Shown here: positions 43,759-52,227 of the stretch, one piece after another | Layout of the letters: the number at the start of each line of letters is the position of its first letter | How positions within the stretch are numbered: position 1 is the stretch's first letter | Assembly: GCA_018062085.1 (NCBI GenBank) | Contig: JAGOSY010000012.1 | Location: 1 to 64,000 of the forward strand | Reading direction: 5' to 3' | Length of the DNA stretch: 64,000 nt | DNA from: a bacterium | GTDB taxonomy: Bacteria; Cyanobacteriota; Vampirovibrionia; Obscuribacterales; Obscuribacteraceae | Program-made: the position numbers and the translations under genes | Notes under the pieces: model-generated | What the model was told of the DNA's origin: nothing | The model's database searches: none | Seen by the model: the letters and a program-made list of their open reading frames with translations, nothing else

Positions 43759-44685
43759 ATGGTAGCTTCAATGAATTTAGCTTCAATAAATTTAAAATCA
43801 ATAAACCTTGAATCAGTGCCCGCGACTGCGACGCCATTGGTGCCCTTCAATCTCGCAACGGCGAAAGAGACGCTAAAACAGAACGCTTACGAAGTTGTCG
43901 TCTTGAAATTCGGCGGCAATGCCATTGGCAATGAGTCTGTGCTAGATGCCCTTATCGATGAAGCGGTTGTCCTGATTAAATCAGGCATTCATGTAATTGT
44001 TGTCCACGGCGGTGGTACTGCCGTCAACGATGCTTTGGCATCTATAGGTAAAGAGACGAAGAAGATAGACGGGCTGCGGGTAACTGATGAGGAGACCCTT
44101 TCTATTGCAGTCAAGGTATTCAGCGAGATAAACAAAAAACTCACTGAAAAATTTCGGAAGAGAGGTGTGAGCGCTTTGAGTTTTTGCTCTAAGTCAGAAA
44201 TACCTTTTCAAACCGAGAAAATGTCTGCCGATCTTGGCTGGGTCGGTGAAATAGTTGATGTTCGCTCTAAGGGTATTGAGAGCTGGATGTGGGCTGGCTG
44301 GACGCCCATAGTCTCGCCGCTTGGCATTGATGCTAGCGAGCAGTTTTATAACATCAACGCCGATCATGCCGCTCTGGCTTTGGCAATTAGTCTAGAGGCT
44401 GACGGCTTGATTTTCATGACCGACGTACCAGGCGTGCTTAAAGATTTCAATAAGCCGCAGTCTAGGATTGGCCATGTTACACCAACTAGTGCCCAAGAGC
44501 TTATAAAAGAGGGCACCGTTAGTGGCGGCATGCTGCCCAAAATCAAAAGTTGCGTCATGGGCATCAAGAACGGTATTAGACGCATTGCCATAATTAATAG
44601 CTTTGCACCAAACGCTCTTATCAGTGGTTTCTTAGCGCCGCAAGAGACAGGCACACTCATTACTGGAGATAAATATGACCACTAG
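43759..44685 (+). CDS. argB: Acetylglutamate kinase
   Basis: The kinase phosphorylates N-acetylglutamate. Family marks are VVLKFGGNAIGN, VHGGGTAVNDAL, GLRVTDEETL, ADHAALALA and GTVSGGMLPKIKSCVMGI. The ATG at 43759 is preferred because AGGTGG lies 5 bases before it; a GTG at 43750 directly after the argJ stop is possible. Length (308 residues) is near the usual 280-300. The gene is tightly packed between argJ and argD. Arg-sensitive forms carry a distinct N-terminal helix, and the 40-residue N-terminal extension here could provide that, but I cannot confirm it. Confidence 0.93.
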   Translation: MVASMNLASINLKSINLESVPATATPLVPFNLATAKETLKQNAYEVVVLKFGGNAIGNESVLDALIDEAVVLIKSGIHVIVVHGGGTAVNDALASIGKETKKIDGLRVTDEETLSIAVKVFSEINKKLTEKFRKRGVSALSFCSKSEIPFQTEKMSADLGWVGEIVDVRSKGIESWMWAGWTPIVSPLGIDASEQFYNINADHAALALAISLEADGLIFMTDVPGVLKDFNKPQSRIGHVTPTSAQELIKEGTVSGGMLPKIKSCVMGIKNGIRRIAIINSFAPNALISGFLAPQETGTLITGDKYDH

Positions 44686-45904
44686 TATATGCGCCGAATT
44701 TGCTCCCTCAGCCTCTACACAAAGCGATTGGGTAGAGCGTGGCAAGAAAGTACTGATGCAAACCTACGCCACCCAGCCTATGGTACTAACTGAGGGACAG
44801 GGAAGTTATGTTGAGGATGTCGACGGCAAAAGCTATCTCGACTTCGCCTCAGGCATTGCTGTCAATTCGCTTGGTCACTGCCATCCTACCTATGTTGAAG
44901 CGCTGACTAAGCAACTAAGTAAACTGAGCCATTGCTCCAATCTTTATTACAACCAGCCTGCCATTGAGCTGGCTGAAAAGCTTGTGGCAAATAGTGCTTT
45001 TGACCGGGCTTTCTTTTGTAATAGCGGTGCTGAAGCTGTAGAGGGCGCCCTCAAACTCAGTCGCAAGCATGCCAAGAAGCACAAAAGTGAGAACTGCACG
45101 AAGATTCTTACCATGAGCAATTCTTTTCATGGCCGCACTTATGGTGCCCTTTCGGCCACGGCTCAAACAAAATATCAGGAAGGCTACCACCCGCTGGTGC
45201 CGGACGTAAGTGTGGTTGAGTTCAACAATATTGCCTCGATACTGGCCAATGATTTAGATGCGGTCGCCGCCATAATTATCGAGCCGGTACAGGGCGAAGG
45301 TGGAGTGCACTTAGTTGATAGCAGTTTTCTCAAAGAAGTGAGAGTGCTCTGCGATAAGCACAATATTGTTTTGATATTTGATGAAATACAGTGTGGTGTC
45401 GGCCGCAGTGGCTACTTTTTTGCCAGTGAGAATTTTGCCGTGGCCCCAGACATCGTAGCGTTGGCCAAGGGCCTCGGCGGCGGCTTCCCTATCGGAGCAA
45501 TTCTGGCCAAAGAAAGTATCGCCAGTGCCTTCAATGCTGGTGAGCATGGTTCGACTTTTGGCGGCAATCCGATGGCTGCCTCAGCGGCATTAGCCTGTGT
45601 CAATATCATTGGCAACGAGCAGTTTTTAGGGTCTGTAAAGACTAAAAGTGAGCTGCTAGTAGCAGAGCTGGTAGACCTCAAGTCTATGCATCCATCAATA
45701 AAAGCAATTCGGGGATTGGGTCTGATGCTGGGAGTTGAGTTTGATATTCCAGTCAAGCCAATCATTGAGAAATGCGCAGCGCAAGGCCTTTTGCTCGTTG
45801 GTGCTGGCGAAAATGTCATACGGTTTCTGCCGCCTTTGACGGTAAGTGATGATGAGATTAATGAGGCAATTGGCATATTGGCGAATGTTTTGGGGACGCA
45901 ATAG
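44675..45904 (+). CDS. argD: Acetylornithine aminotransferase
   Basis: A 409-residue class III aminotransferase. Family motifs are LDFASGIAVNSLGHCHP, FCNSGAEAVEGALKLSR, IFDEIQCGVGRSG and PDIVALAKGLGGGFPIGA, whose Lys binds pyridoxal phosphate. It converts N-acetylglutamate semialdehyde to N-acetylornithine. The start overlaps argB by 11 bases, indicating coupled translation. No argF or argG lies in the window. Confidence 0.93.
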   Translation: MTTSICAEFAPSASTQSDWVERGKKVLMQTYATQPMVLTEGQGSYVEDVDGKSYLDFASGIAVNSLGHCHPTYVEALTKQLSKLSHCSNLYYNQPAIELAEKLVANSAFDRAFFCNSGAEAVEGALKLSRKHAKKHKSENCTKILTMSNSFHGRTYGALSATAQTKYQEGYHPLVPDVSVVEFNNIASILANDLDAVAAIIIEPVQGEGGVHLVDSSFLKEVRVLCDKHNIVLIFDEIQCGVGRSGYFFASENFAVAPDIVALAKGLGGGFPIGAILAKESIASAFNAGEHGSTFGGNPMAASAALACVNIIGNEQFLGSVKTKSELLVAELVDLKSMHPSIKAIRGLGLMLGVEFDIPVKPIIEKCAAQGLLLVGAGENVIRFLPPLTVSDDEINEAIGILANVLGTQ

Positions 45905-45979
45905 GCTGCAGAGTCTTTGTTTGCTCCTCGTAGCGATGGAAGTTTACAGTCCCAATTATTGTTTGTGGCGCGCTAGTCG

Positions 45980-46390
45980 TTATGAGATATCCTTATCGGC
46001 TTTCAGAAGCAGTTCATTTGATATTTCAAATGCACGTTCCAGTGCCTGATCTGCGGTATCCTCTAGCTTTTTGATTAGTCTGCTGTCATTTAGGTCATTT
46101 AGGTAGTCGCAGTCATTTCTTCTCCAGCGAAGCCACTCTAAACTTTTCCCTACTTCTTTTAGATCGTAGTTGGCATGCTTCTTGCAAGTATCGATTAGGT
46201 CACCATGATCTTCAACAGCACCTTTGGGATAAAAAATTTTCTTGCGATGACAGAAATTTCTTGCCATACAATAAGCACCGTAGTAGGCCCGGCTAACGCT
46301 ATTTCGATGTCTCAGCTCTTGTCCAAAGGCGCCTTGTTCCCCGTTATAGAGAGCATCTGCAAACTCTAGGTACTCATGCCATTCAAACAT
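45980..46390 (-). CDS. HEPN-domain protein
   Basis: A 136-residue all-helical protein with the HEPN pattern: an N-terminal NSVSRAYYGAYCMARNF segment and a later LEWLRWRRNDCDYLND segment. The usual catalytic RxxxxH of HEPN RNases is replaced by R-x4-D-C-D-Y, so it resembles the R-x-x-A-D-Y type found in many toxin-like or adaptor HEPN proteins. A conserved His in an E-D-H-G-D motif precedes it. It is the last of a three-gene cassette, starting 3 bases after the preceding stop. Confidence 0.65.
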   Translation of the reverse strand: MFEWHEYLEFADALYNGEQGAFGQELRHRNSVSRAYYGAYCMARNFCHRKKIFYPKGAVEDHGDLIDTCKKHANYDLKEVGKSLEWLRWRRNDCDYLNDLNDSRLIKKLEDTADQALERAFEISNELLLKADKDIS

Positions 46391-46393
46391 TTT

Positions 46394-46933
46394 CTAACTA
46401 AGGTCAATTGAAAGTCTGCCTCGGCCACGAGGCATGGCGTTAAACCACCAACCAGCATCAAAAGCACGAGATGCTGCGCGATTATCAGAATAGCTTCCGA
46501 CGAAATCAATCAAGACACTCAGAATTCTTCGGTCTTTGATTTCTCTATCCTCAATCACTACTAGCCTGACGACTGCGTTTTTGAAGTGTTTTTCGATGGC
46601 GAATTTTGCATCAATGAGCAAAGGAACTAAAAACTGGTTTGCCTCTAGAAAGCTTCTAACTTCCATTCTGTCGGGAAGAAAATAGAGTTTTAGAACCCGC
46701 TCGATCTCTAAACTGCTTGCCGTCTCAATCGCTGTGCCGATATACAGTTGAGTAAAAGCTGGATTTTCAGCTCGTTCACTCACTGAAGTTGATTGTTCCG
46801 TCGGGACGTACCACCAATTGTTCGGTGCAGGTATGGTTTTCCTTGAAACCAAGCCAGTGGCATATTGACGAACTTCAGAGCTTGCCGAGCAAATTGAATA
46901 GTTTGGTTGTTCTGTAATTTCGAAACTCTGCAT
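46394..46933 (-). CDS. Hypothetical protein, middle gene of TIGR04255-like/HEPN cassette
   Basis: The 179-residue product is not recognised. It is predicted soluble, of mixed helix and strand, with a strand-rich C-terminal half (VVRLVVIEDREIKDRRILSVLIDFVGSY). It resembles a small alpha/beta fold in the order of its segments, but no catalytic motif stands out. It starts 5 bases downstream of the first cassette gene's stop. Confidence 0.55.
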   Translation of the reverse strand: MQSFEITEQPNYSICSASSEVRQYATGLVSRKTIPAPNNWWYVPTEQSTSVSERAENPAFTQLYIGTAIETASSLEIERVLKLYFLPDRMEVRSFLEANQFLVPLLIDAKFAIEKHFKNAVVRLVVIEDREIKDRRILSVLIDFVGSYSDNRAASRAFDAGWWFNAMPRGRGRLSIDLS

Positions 46934-46938
46934 TTCTA

Positions 46939-47682
46939 CTAACTCCTAAACAAATCTCTGAGTTTTTCAGTTAGGCAATTTTCAAACATAGTATTTATAT
47001 GCCCATGAGCAACCTCAAACCAATCCATCAATAACTCATTATTGGGCATTTCTTTTTGAAGTCTGTAGTTAATATCCAACAAAAATGTTGTGTGATCTGC
47101 CAAACCATTTTCGGACTGTAACTGTAGTGTGAGTAGGTCGCTTTTGTCTCTATATGGGTATGTCACAAAAACCATAAACGGACCATGGTCTTTGGGAAGT
47201 GCCGGACCGGTGTATGGGCGGAACTCTAGGTAGTCCTCGAATTGACAGAAGCCCGTACTTTTGTTTGGTATCTGAACACGATTGATGTATCTTAGGCTTA
47301 CCCCTTGCACAGTCTTCTTGCCACCTGCATCTAAGTAGCAGTTCCAACCCCTGGTTAGAATTGGTTTAAATGAGCTTTCCCAGCTTTTATAAGGCTGCAA
47401 GTGATTTATCGCCATGATGTCCGGACCGATCTGAACAAGAGCACTTCCATCTTCTCGTAAAAATTGCATACGGTTTTGTGGAATAAATTGCTGAAATCCA
47501 CCTGATGGACCGCTGGTAATTTGAACGCCACCTATAGTGGATATTTGCTGGCGCTTTGGGAAATCTTCTTTGAGCCGTTCATACATGGCTCCTGGCAGCA
47601 TTAAATCCCATTCTGTCGGATTTTCAAATTGAAAATCCGCAACAACTTCAATTATTGGCGATTTCGTGTAGATTGCTTTCAT
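46939..47682 (-). CDS. TIGR04255-family-like protein
   Basis: The 247-residue protein has the layout of the sporadically distributed TIGR04255 family: an N-terminal SPIIEVVADFQFENPTEWD strand block, a central LRYINRVQIP and a C-terminal AHGHINTMFENCLTEKLRDLF segment. The function of that family is unknown. It is often found next to short uncharacterised genes in variable genome regions. It is the first gene of the three-gene minus-strand cassette. Confidence 0.65.
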   Translation of the reverse strand: MKAIYTKSPIIEVVADFQFENPTEWDLMLPGAMYERLKEDFPKRQQISTIGGVQITSGPSGGFQQFIPQNRMQFLREDGSALVQIGPDIMAINHLQPYKSWESSFKPILTRGWNCYLDAGGKKTVQGVSLRYINRVQIPNKSTGFCQFEDYLEFRPYTGPALPKDHGPFMVFVTYPYRDKSDLLTLQLQSENGLADHTTFLLDINYRLQKEMPNNELLMDWFEVAHGHINTMFENCLTEKLRDLFRS

Positions 47683-48056
47683 TTTTGGTTCGCGTAAGGA
47701 GCAAAACTAAATGTACACCAACCAAGTTGATAGTGACCGCTGAAGATTTTCTTTTTCAGTTTTGAGTGAGGACAATTTTGCACAAATTGGTAATGTTTTA
47801 TCGGTTCTTGATTGACTCACTAAGAGTTTTTGAGTTAGTGGGTGTTGGTGTCTGCTGTCCAAGCTATTAGTGAACAGCAACGGAAGGCTTTACTTGACAT
47901 TCGGAGTTATTGCTATCAGTGAATTGGGCTTATTTCGAATGGATGCAAAGTAGCATGGTGTGGTTGCCAGCGGTATAGCTAAAAATTAATGACTTTCTTA
48001 GGCTGTAGTCCTGCCATGTCGCTGGCAAGTCAAATCGCTTTGGCTGTCAATAAAAC
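47683..48056. other. Gene-free gap upstream of the TIGR04255-like cassette
   Basis: No reading frame of note is present in these 374 bases. A dyad lies at 47815-47843: ACTCACTAA pairs with TTAGTGGGT (one G-T pair) around an 11-base loop. It could be a terminator without a long T-tract or an operator. Confidence 0.4.
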
Positions 48057-49223
48057 TTAAGTCCGCCAGCGCAACACTTTCTCTTTGATCGGATTGACGA
48101 AAGCACGACCCTGGTCGTAAGCATCGTTCCACTCTTTTTTCAGCATGAAATACCAGTGCCCTGGTGTACCAGCGTCTTTGATAGTCATGATCAAGCGCGG
48201 ATTGTACTTATTGATGATTTGCTCTTGCATCAATGCCAGAGTCTGGTCTTGCATCAAGAATGTGGTGACGAAGTAATCGACAATGGGCGAAAACATCTGA
48301 GTCAGAGGTGGTGCCCAGGTCCAATAAGTCGTGTGGTTGAGTTCGGTGTGGGTATCATCAACTGGTGTCAGGGTGGTGATACCAGCCATCTTAGTTTGAT
48401 TGTGATAGCTTAGATATTCGCGGCGACAGCCAGGTAAACGGAAGCTGATTTCTGTCTCGATATAATTGCCAATTAGCTTGAATAAAATAGAGCCCTGGGA
48501 TGGTTTGTGTTTCACCATTGTCCAGCCTGTCCCCTCTGGAACATAAGTTTTGGCTTTTTCTTTCAAAACTTTTTGTGAGCGCCACCACCATGAATTGTGA
48601 ACGAAAGGCACATGGGCAGTGTCGATCAGTGCTGCTACTGCGTAGTCTATATGAGTGGGAAGTAGCAGAGTTGTCGTTGTCTTTGCGTAGGTACATCCTT
48701 CCAAACCAGGAGCATGAGGCACTTCTGGTAGATCTTCTTCAGCAATAGGTTTGTCGCCAAAGTAGACCCAAATGCAATCTAGTACTTCGCGACATGGGTA
48801 AGTGCGGCTTTTGATACCACAAAGATTGATTTTTTGATCTGCACAAAGTGATGGAATGACAGTGCAGACACCACTGGTATCAAATTTCCATCCATGAAAA
48901 GGACACTCTACTTCTTTGCCGTCAAAGTGACCAGCTGATAGAGGAACGGCTTGGTGGGGGCAGATATCGCGCATGGCAAAAACTTTGCCTTCGTTGTCTC
49001 TGCCAACCATGACTGGTTGATTGAGCATTATTTTCGCTACTTTCTCACCGCGCTTGAGCGCCTTAGAAGGAGCGGCAAAGTACCACATATTTTTAGTGAA
49101 AGTCTTGCCGTAGGGCGAGATGTAGCCGTCGCTACTTTCGTTAGTGTCAACAGTTTCTTCTATTTTTACTTCCACTTCAGCAGCGGTACTGCGGTGTCTT
49201 TCAGTTTCAGTGAGCATTGCCAT
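48057..49223 (-). CDS. Rieske-type ring-hydroxylating oxygenase, alpha-subunit-like
   Basis: A 388-residue mononuclear-iron oxygenase. The Rieske cluster ligands are in CPHQAVPL and, 18 residues later, CPFHGWKF. The iron-binding motif is DTAHVPFVH, with a D-x2-H-x4-H pattern. The C-terminal part has hydrophobic helical segments as in plant and cyanobacterial PaO/DAF-36-like oxygenases rather than dioxygenases of aromatic degradation. It probably hydroxylates or desaturates a hydrophobic substrate using electrons from an unlinked reductase. No reductase or ferredoxin gene is beside it. The substrate is not identifiable. Confidence 0.85.
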   Translation of the reverse strand: MAMLTETERHRSTAAEVEVKIEETVDTNESSDGYISPYGKTFTKNMWYFAAPSKALKRGEKVAKIMLNQPVMVGRDNEGKVFAMRDICPHQAVPLSAGHFDGKEVECPFHGWKFDTSGVCTVIPSLCADQKINLCGIKSRTYPCREVLDCIWVYFGDKPIAEEDLPEVPHAPGLEGCTYAKTTTTLLLPTHIDYAVAALIDTAHVPFVHNSWWWRSQKVLKEKAKTYVPEGTGWTMVKHKPSQGSILFKLIGNYIETEISFRLPGCRREYLSYHNQTKMAGITTLTPVDDTHTELNHTTYWTWAPPLTQMFSPIVDYFVTTFLMQDQTLALMQEQIINKYNPRLIMTIKDAGTPGHWYFMLKKEWNDAYDQGRAFVNPIKEKVLRWRT

Positions 49224-49347
49224 CCCAGTTTCTTATTGGTCAAAAGCTTATTTTCGCATCAAGCTTACAATGGAAGGGCGCAAAGATATCAAGTACAGCT
49301 AATAAATTTCCTTAACGCAGACAGCAAAAGCTTATTTTGTGGCCATC

Positions 49348-49731
49348 TTAGTGTTCTAGCGAGACCCCTAGATAGTCTTGCCGCTTGAAGTCGAGCGATT
49401 TCGAAAATGTCTTGTAACCGGGTTTCTTAATTTCTAGCAAGTGAGAACCATTGCTAAGATGGCACCAAAATGCCCCACCGCTAAGGCCCGAGTTGTTGGC
49501 TGAGGTGATTTTGCCCAGCCTTGTGCCATCTACATAAACGATTCCACCCACTGATTCTGAGTCGCCATTAAGAAACAAGTTGGAGTTGCACTGGCCGCTT
49601 GTTCTCGTCTCGGCAAAAATCACTAATAAGACAATGGCTGTCACTAATAGCCAGAGTTTGGGTGCCTGCGAACGCTTTGGTAAATATTGCTCACTTACTG
49701 CTGTTGTTGTATGAGTAGCTATGGCTGTCAC
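49348..49731 (-). CDS. PEGA-like membrane-anchored protein
   Basis: A 127-residue protein with a single N-terminal membrane anchor (about residues 24-42). The outer part resembles a PEGA domain: GGIVYVDGTRLGKI, then LSNGSHLLEIKKPGYKTFSKSL. PEGA domains are small beta domains found in surface proteins. It starts at a GTG overlapping the stop of the penicillin-binding protein gene by four bases, so it is probably co-expressed with it. Confidence 0.65.
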   Translation of the reverse strand: MTAIATHTTTAVSEQYLPKRSQAPKLWLLVTAIVLLVIFAETRTSGQCNSNLFLNGDSESVGGIVYVDGTRLGKITSANNSGLSGGAFWCHLSNGSHLLEIKKPGYKTFSKSLDFKRQDYLGVSLEH

Positions 49732-52049
49732 CGGGTGCCGCCTTCCTTAGGTGCGACGGGCATCCACAGGGTCGGTGCGGCGTAAGGCAGAAGGCGCTTT
49801 TCTGGTTCAGCTTTTTCTCTTACTGGTTCTGGTGCCGCTTTGGGTTCAGCAGTTGAGTTGCCAATGGGCGGAGCCAAAGCAGGCGTCGTAGAGCCAGAAG
49901 AGGAGGAGGAAGAAGAGCTTGTGGATGACGTTGCGGTTGAAGAAGGAGCGGATGGGGTGGACACCGTGGTCTCTGGTTGAATTGGAGTGCCTGGTGTGGG
50001 GGCGGTTTCGCTGTTGCCTGTTGAGAGTGATTGAGCCTCTGCTTTTAGTTCGCCACTGCCATCGCCGGTAGCGTTTGCAGTACTGGCTGTTTCATCTTTT
50101 GGTGTGGCATCTGGATTTTTGGCGAGTTGATCTCCACCTTTTTTCTCGTCAGGGACAAACTGACTTGGCGCCATAAAGCTCCCTGGAGCCGTTGGTCTAG
50201 CTTTGTAGAAGGCTTCATTGTAATCGTGCCAGATCTTGGCCATTATTACGCCGCCGGTGACGTTCTTGCCTTCGATTGCTTTGTTTTCATCGTTGCCACC
50301 CCAGACAGCTGTCACCATATCTGGTGTGAAGCCAATGAACCAAATATCTTTGCCTTCATCGGCGGTGCCTGTTTTTCCGGCTACCGGTCTGTCAGCTAAT
50401 TTAGCCTGGGTGCCGGTTCCCCAGCGTACGCAATCTTGCATACACTCGACTAGTCTGGCTACTGGTTCTACTTGGAAGGCACGGTCGGCTCTAGGGTCGA
50501 ACACTTCAATTACTTGGCCGCGATTATTTTCGATTTTGCGAATGACTTGGGGCTTGATGGCAATGCCAAATCTAGCAAAAGTCGAATAGGCGCCAGCCAT
50601 CTCTAGCGGAGAGGCAGCGGAGCTGCCGAGGGCCAGCGATAAGTTTGGGTCGAGCTTCGCTGTCACACCAGCAAGGCGTGCTGTTTCAATCACACTTTCC
50701 ATGCCCACTTGCTGTCCTACTTTTACAGCAGGTACGTTGCGAGATAAGGCTAGAGCCCGGCGTATTTGCATACGACCGTAGAATTTATGGTCGAAGTTTT
50801 TTGGAGCATAGGGCGCTTGACCCCAAGGTGATTTGATCACCAGTGGGCTGTCATCGATCATACTGTCGGGGCCGAGCACGTTTTTGCAGAAGGCTGTTAA
50901 GTAGACAAATGGTTTAAACGAAGAGCCAACAGTGTGCGGATTTGTGGCACGGTTGAACTGATTCTTCCAGAAGTTTCCTACACCACCCACCAGTGCCACT
51001 ACTTCTCCACCGCTGACTGAGACTGATACTAGAGCACCTTGAGTAACGCCTTTGGGTGCTTTTTTAATGCCCTCGTTTAAGGCCTTCTCTGCTAACTCTT
51101 GGGCTACAGGGTCGAGGTTGGTATAGACACGCAGGCCTTGTCGGCGCATTTCTGCTTGGCTGAAGCGTTCGCGCAAAACTTGCAATACATAACTAATGTA
51201 GTAAGGATACTTTTGCATCGAGTTGGTGCCTTTTTTAAAGGCAAGTTGCTGGCCTTTGGCTTCTTTAGCCTGTGACTCAGTGATATAGCCATATTCGACC
51301 ATTTTGTCGATGATTTCTTTTTGTCTGCTATATGCAGCCGCGCGGTTTTGCGGTAAGCCTAACTCGGAAGGTGCCTTAACTAGACCAGCCAGAAAAGCTG
51401 CTTGGGCAAGCGACAGTTGGGCTGCGCTGCGGTCAAAATAGCGGGAAGCAGCGCGCTCAATGCCATAGGCGTTGTTGCCGAAATAGACTTGATTGAGATA
51501 CATATTGAGAATGCGCTCTTTGCTGTAGCGTCTCTCTAAGTCCCAGGCGACATAGGCCTCTTTGATTTTTCGGTCATAAGTTCTGCCAGCATCGGCAAAG
51601 AACAAGTTTTTTGCCAATTGTTGTGTGATGGTTGATCCACCCTCTTTGACGTGGCCGGCTGCCATATTGGCCATAGAAGCGCGGAAGATACTAAAGAAGT
51701 TGATGCCGTTGTGTTCGTAGAAGTGGTGATCTTCTGCGGCCAGAATGGCCTGCTGCATTTTTGTAGAGATTTGATTGAGGGGAACTACGCGTCTGTCTTC
51801 GTCGCCCTCGACTGTGCAAATTAGGTGGTCTTGTTTGTCGAGTATTTGAATTGCTTCGATGGGCTCAAAGCGTTCAACCATTGTCACGTCGGGCAATTCT
51901 TGAATCTGCTTCCACATAGAAGCACCGAGGTAACCGCAGCCGAGAGCACCCACTATTAAACAGATAGTGAAGGAGCGCCGTGCAAAGACTCCAGCGTTAC
52001 CTAAAACACCTTGGTTCTTGCGTCGGGCTACAGATCTTCGCTTGGCCAC
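49728..52049 (-). CDS. Class A penicillin-binding protein (PBP1A-like)
   Basis: This 773-residue bifunctional enzyme builds peptidoglycan at the outer face of the membrane. After an N-terminal anchor (about residues 24-45), the GT51 transglycosylase has AAEDHHFYEHNGI and GGSTITQQLAKNLF and the block RKIKEAYVAWDLERRYSKERILNMYLNQVYFG. The transpeptidase has SSFKPF (SxxK), SRN and KTGT. The final 120 residues form a Ser/Thr/Pro/Glu-rich low-complexity tail with a long Ser run. The start is a GTG at 52049. A terminator separates it from the upstream Xer gene. Confidence 0.93.
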   Translation of the reverse strand: MAKRRSVARRKNQGVLGNAGVFARRSFTICLIVGALGCGYLGASMWKQIQELPDVTMVERFEPIEAIQILDKQDHLICTVEGDEDRRVVPLNQISTKMQQAILAAEDHHFYEHNGINFFSIFRASMANMAAGHVKEGGSTITQQLAKNLFFADAGRTYDRKIKEAYVAWDLERRYSKERILNMYLNQVYFGNNAYGIERAASRYFDRSAAQLSLAQAAFLAGLVKAPSELGLPQNRAAAYSRQKEIIDKMVEYGYITESQAKEAKGQQLAFKKGTNSMQKYPYYISYVLQVLRERFSQAEMRRQGLRVYTNLDPVAQELAEKALNEGIKKAPKGVTQGALVSVSVSGGEVVALVGGVGNFWKNQFNRATNPHTVGSSFKPFVYLTAFCKNVLGPDSMIDDSPLVIKSPWGQAPYAPKNFDHKFYGRMQIRRALALSRNVPAVKVGQQVGMESVIETARLAGVTAKLDPNLSLALGSSAASPLEMAGAYSTFARFGIAIKPQVIRKIENNRGQVIEVFDPRADRAFQVEPVARLVECMQDCVRWGTGTQAKLADRPVAGKTGTADEGKDIWFIGFTPDMVTAVWGGNDENKAIEGKNVTGGVIMAKIWHDYNEAFYKARPTAPGSFMAPSQFVPDEKKGGDQLAKNPDATPKDETASTANATGDGSGELKAEAQSLSTGNSETAPTPGTPIQPETTVSTPSAPSSTATSSTSSSSSSSSGSTTPALAPPIGNSTAEPKAAPEPVREKAEPEKRLLPYAAPTLWMPVAPKEGGTR

Positions 52050-52140
52050 GCTTTACGTTCTCAATTCTCGATGTTTGGAGAGCAACCCCTGACATTATAT
52101 ATATTAAGGTGCCGGCGTGCTTTCTCCGTCAAAATCACGT

Positions 52141-52174
52141 AAAGAAAAGAGAGCGACTGTTGCCGCCCTCTCTT
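52141..52174 (-). terminator. Probable terminator after the Xer-like gene
   Basis: On the minus strand a 7-bp stem (AAGAGAG with CTCTCTT) is followed by TTCTTT, 54 bases past the Xer stop codon. Inner C/G pairs extend the stem with a bulge. Confidence 0.45.
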
Positions 52175-52227
52175 CTTCTATTTTTCATTAACTCTGGTTT
52201 AGTTAGTTAAGCTTACTCGGCTCCAAG

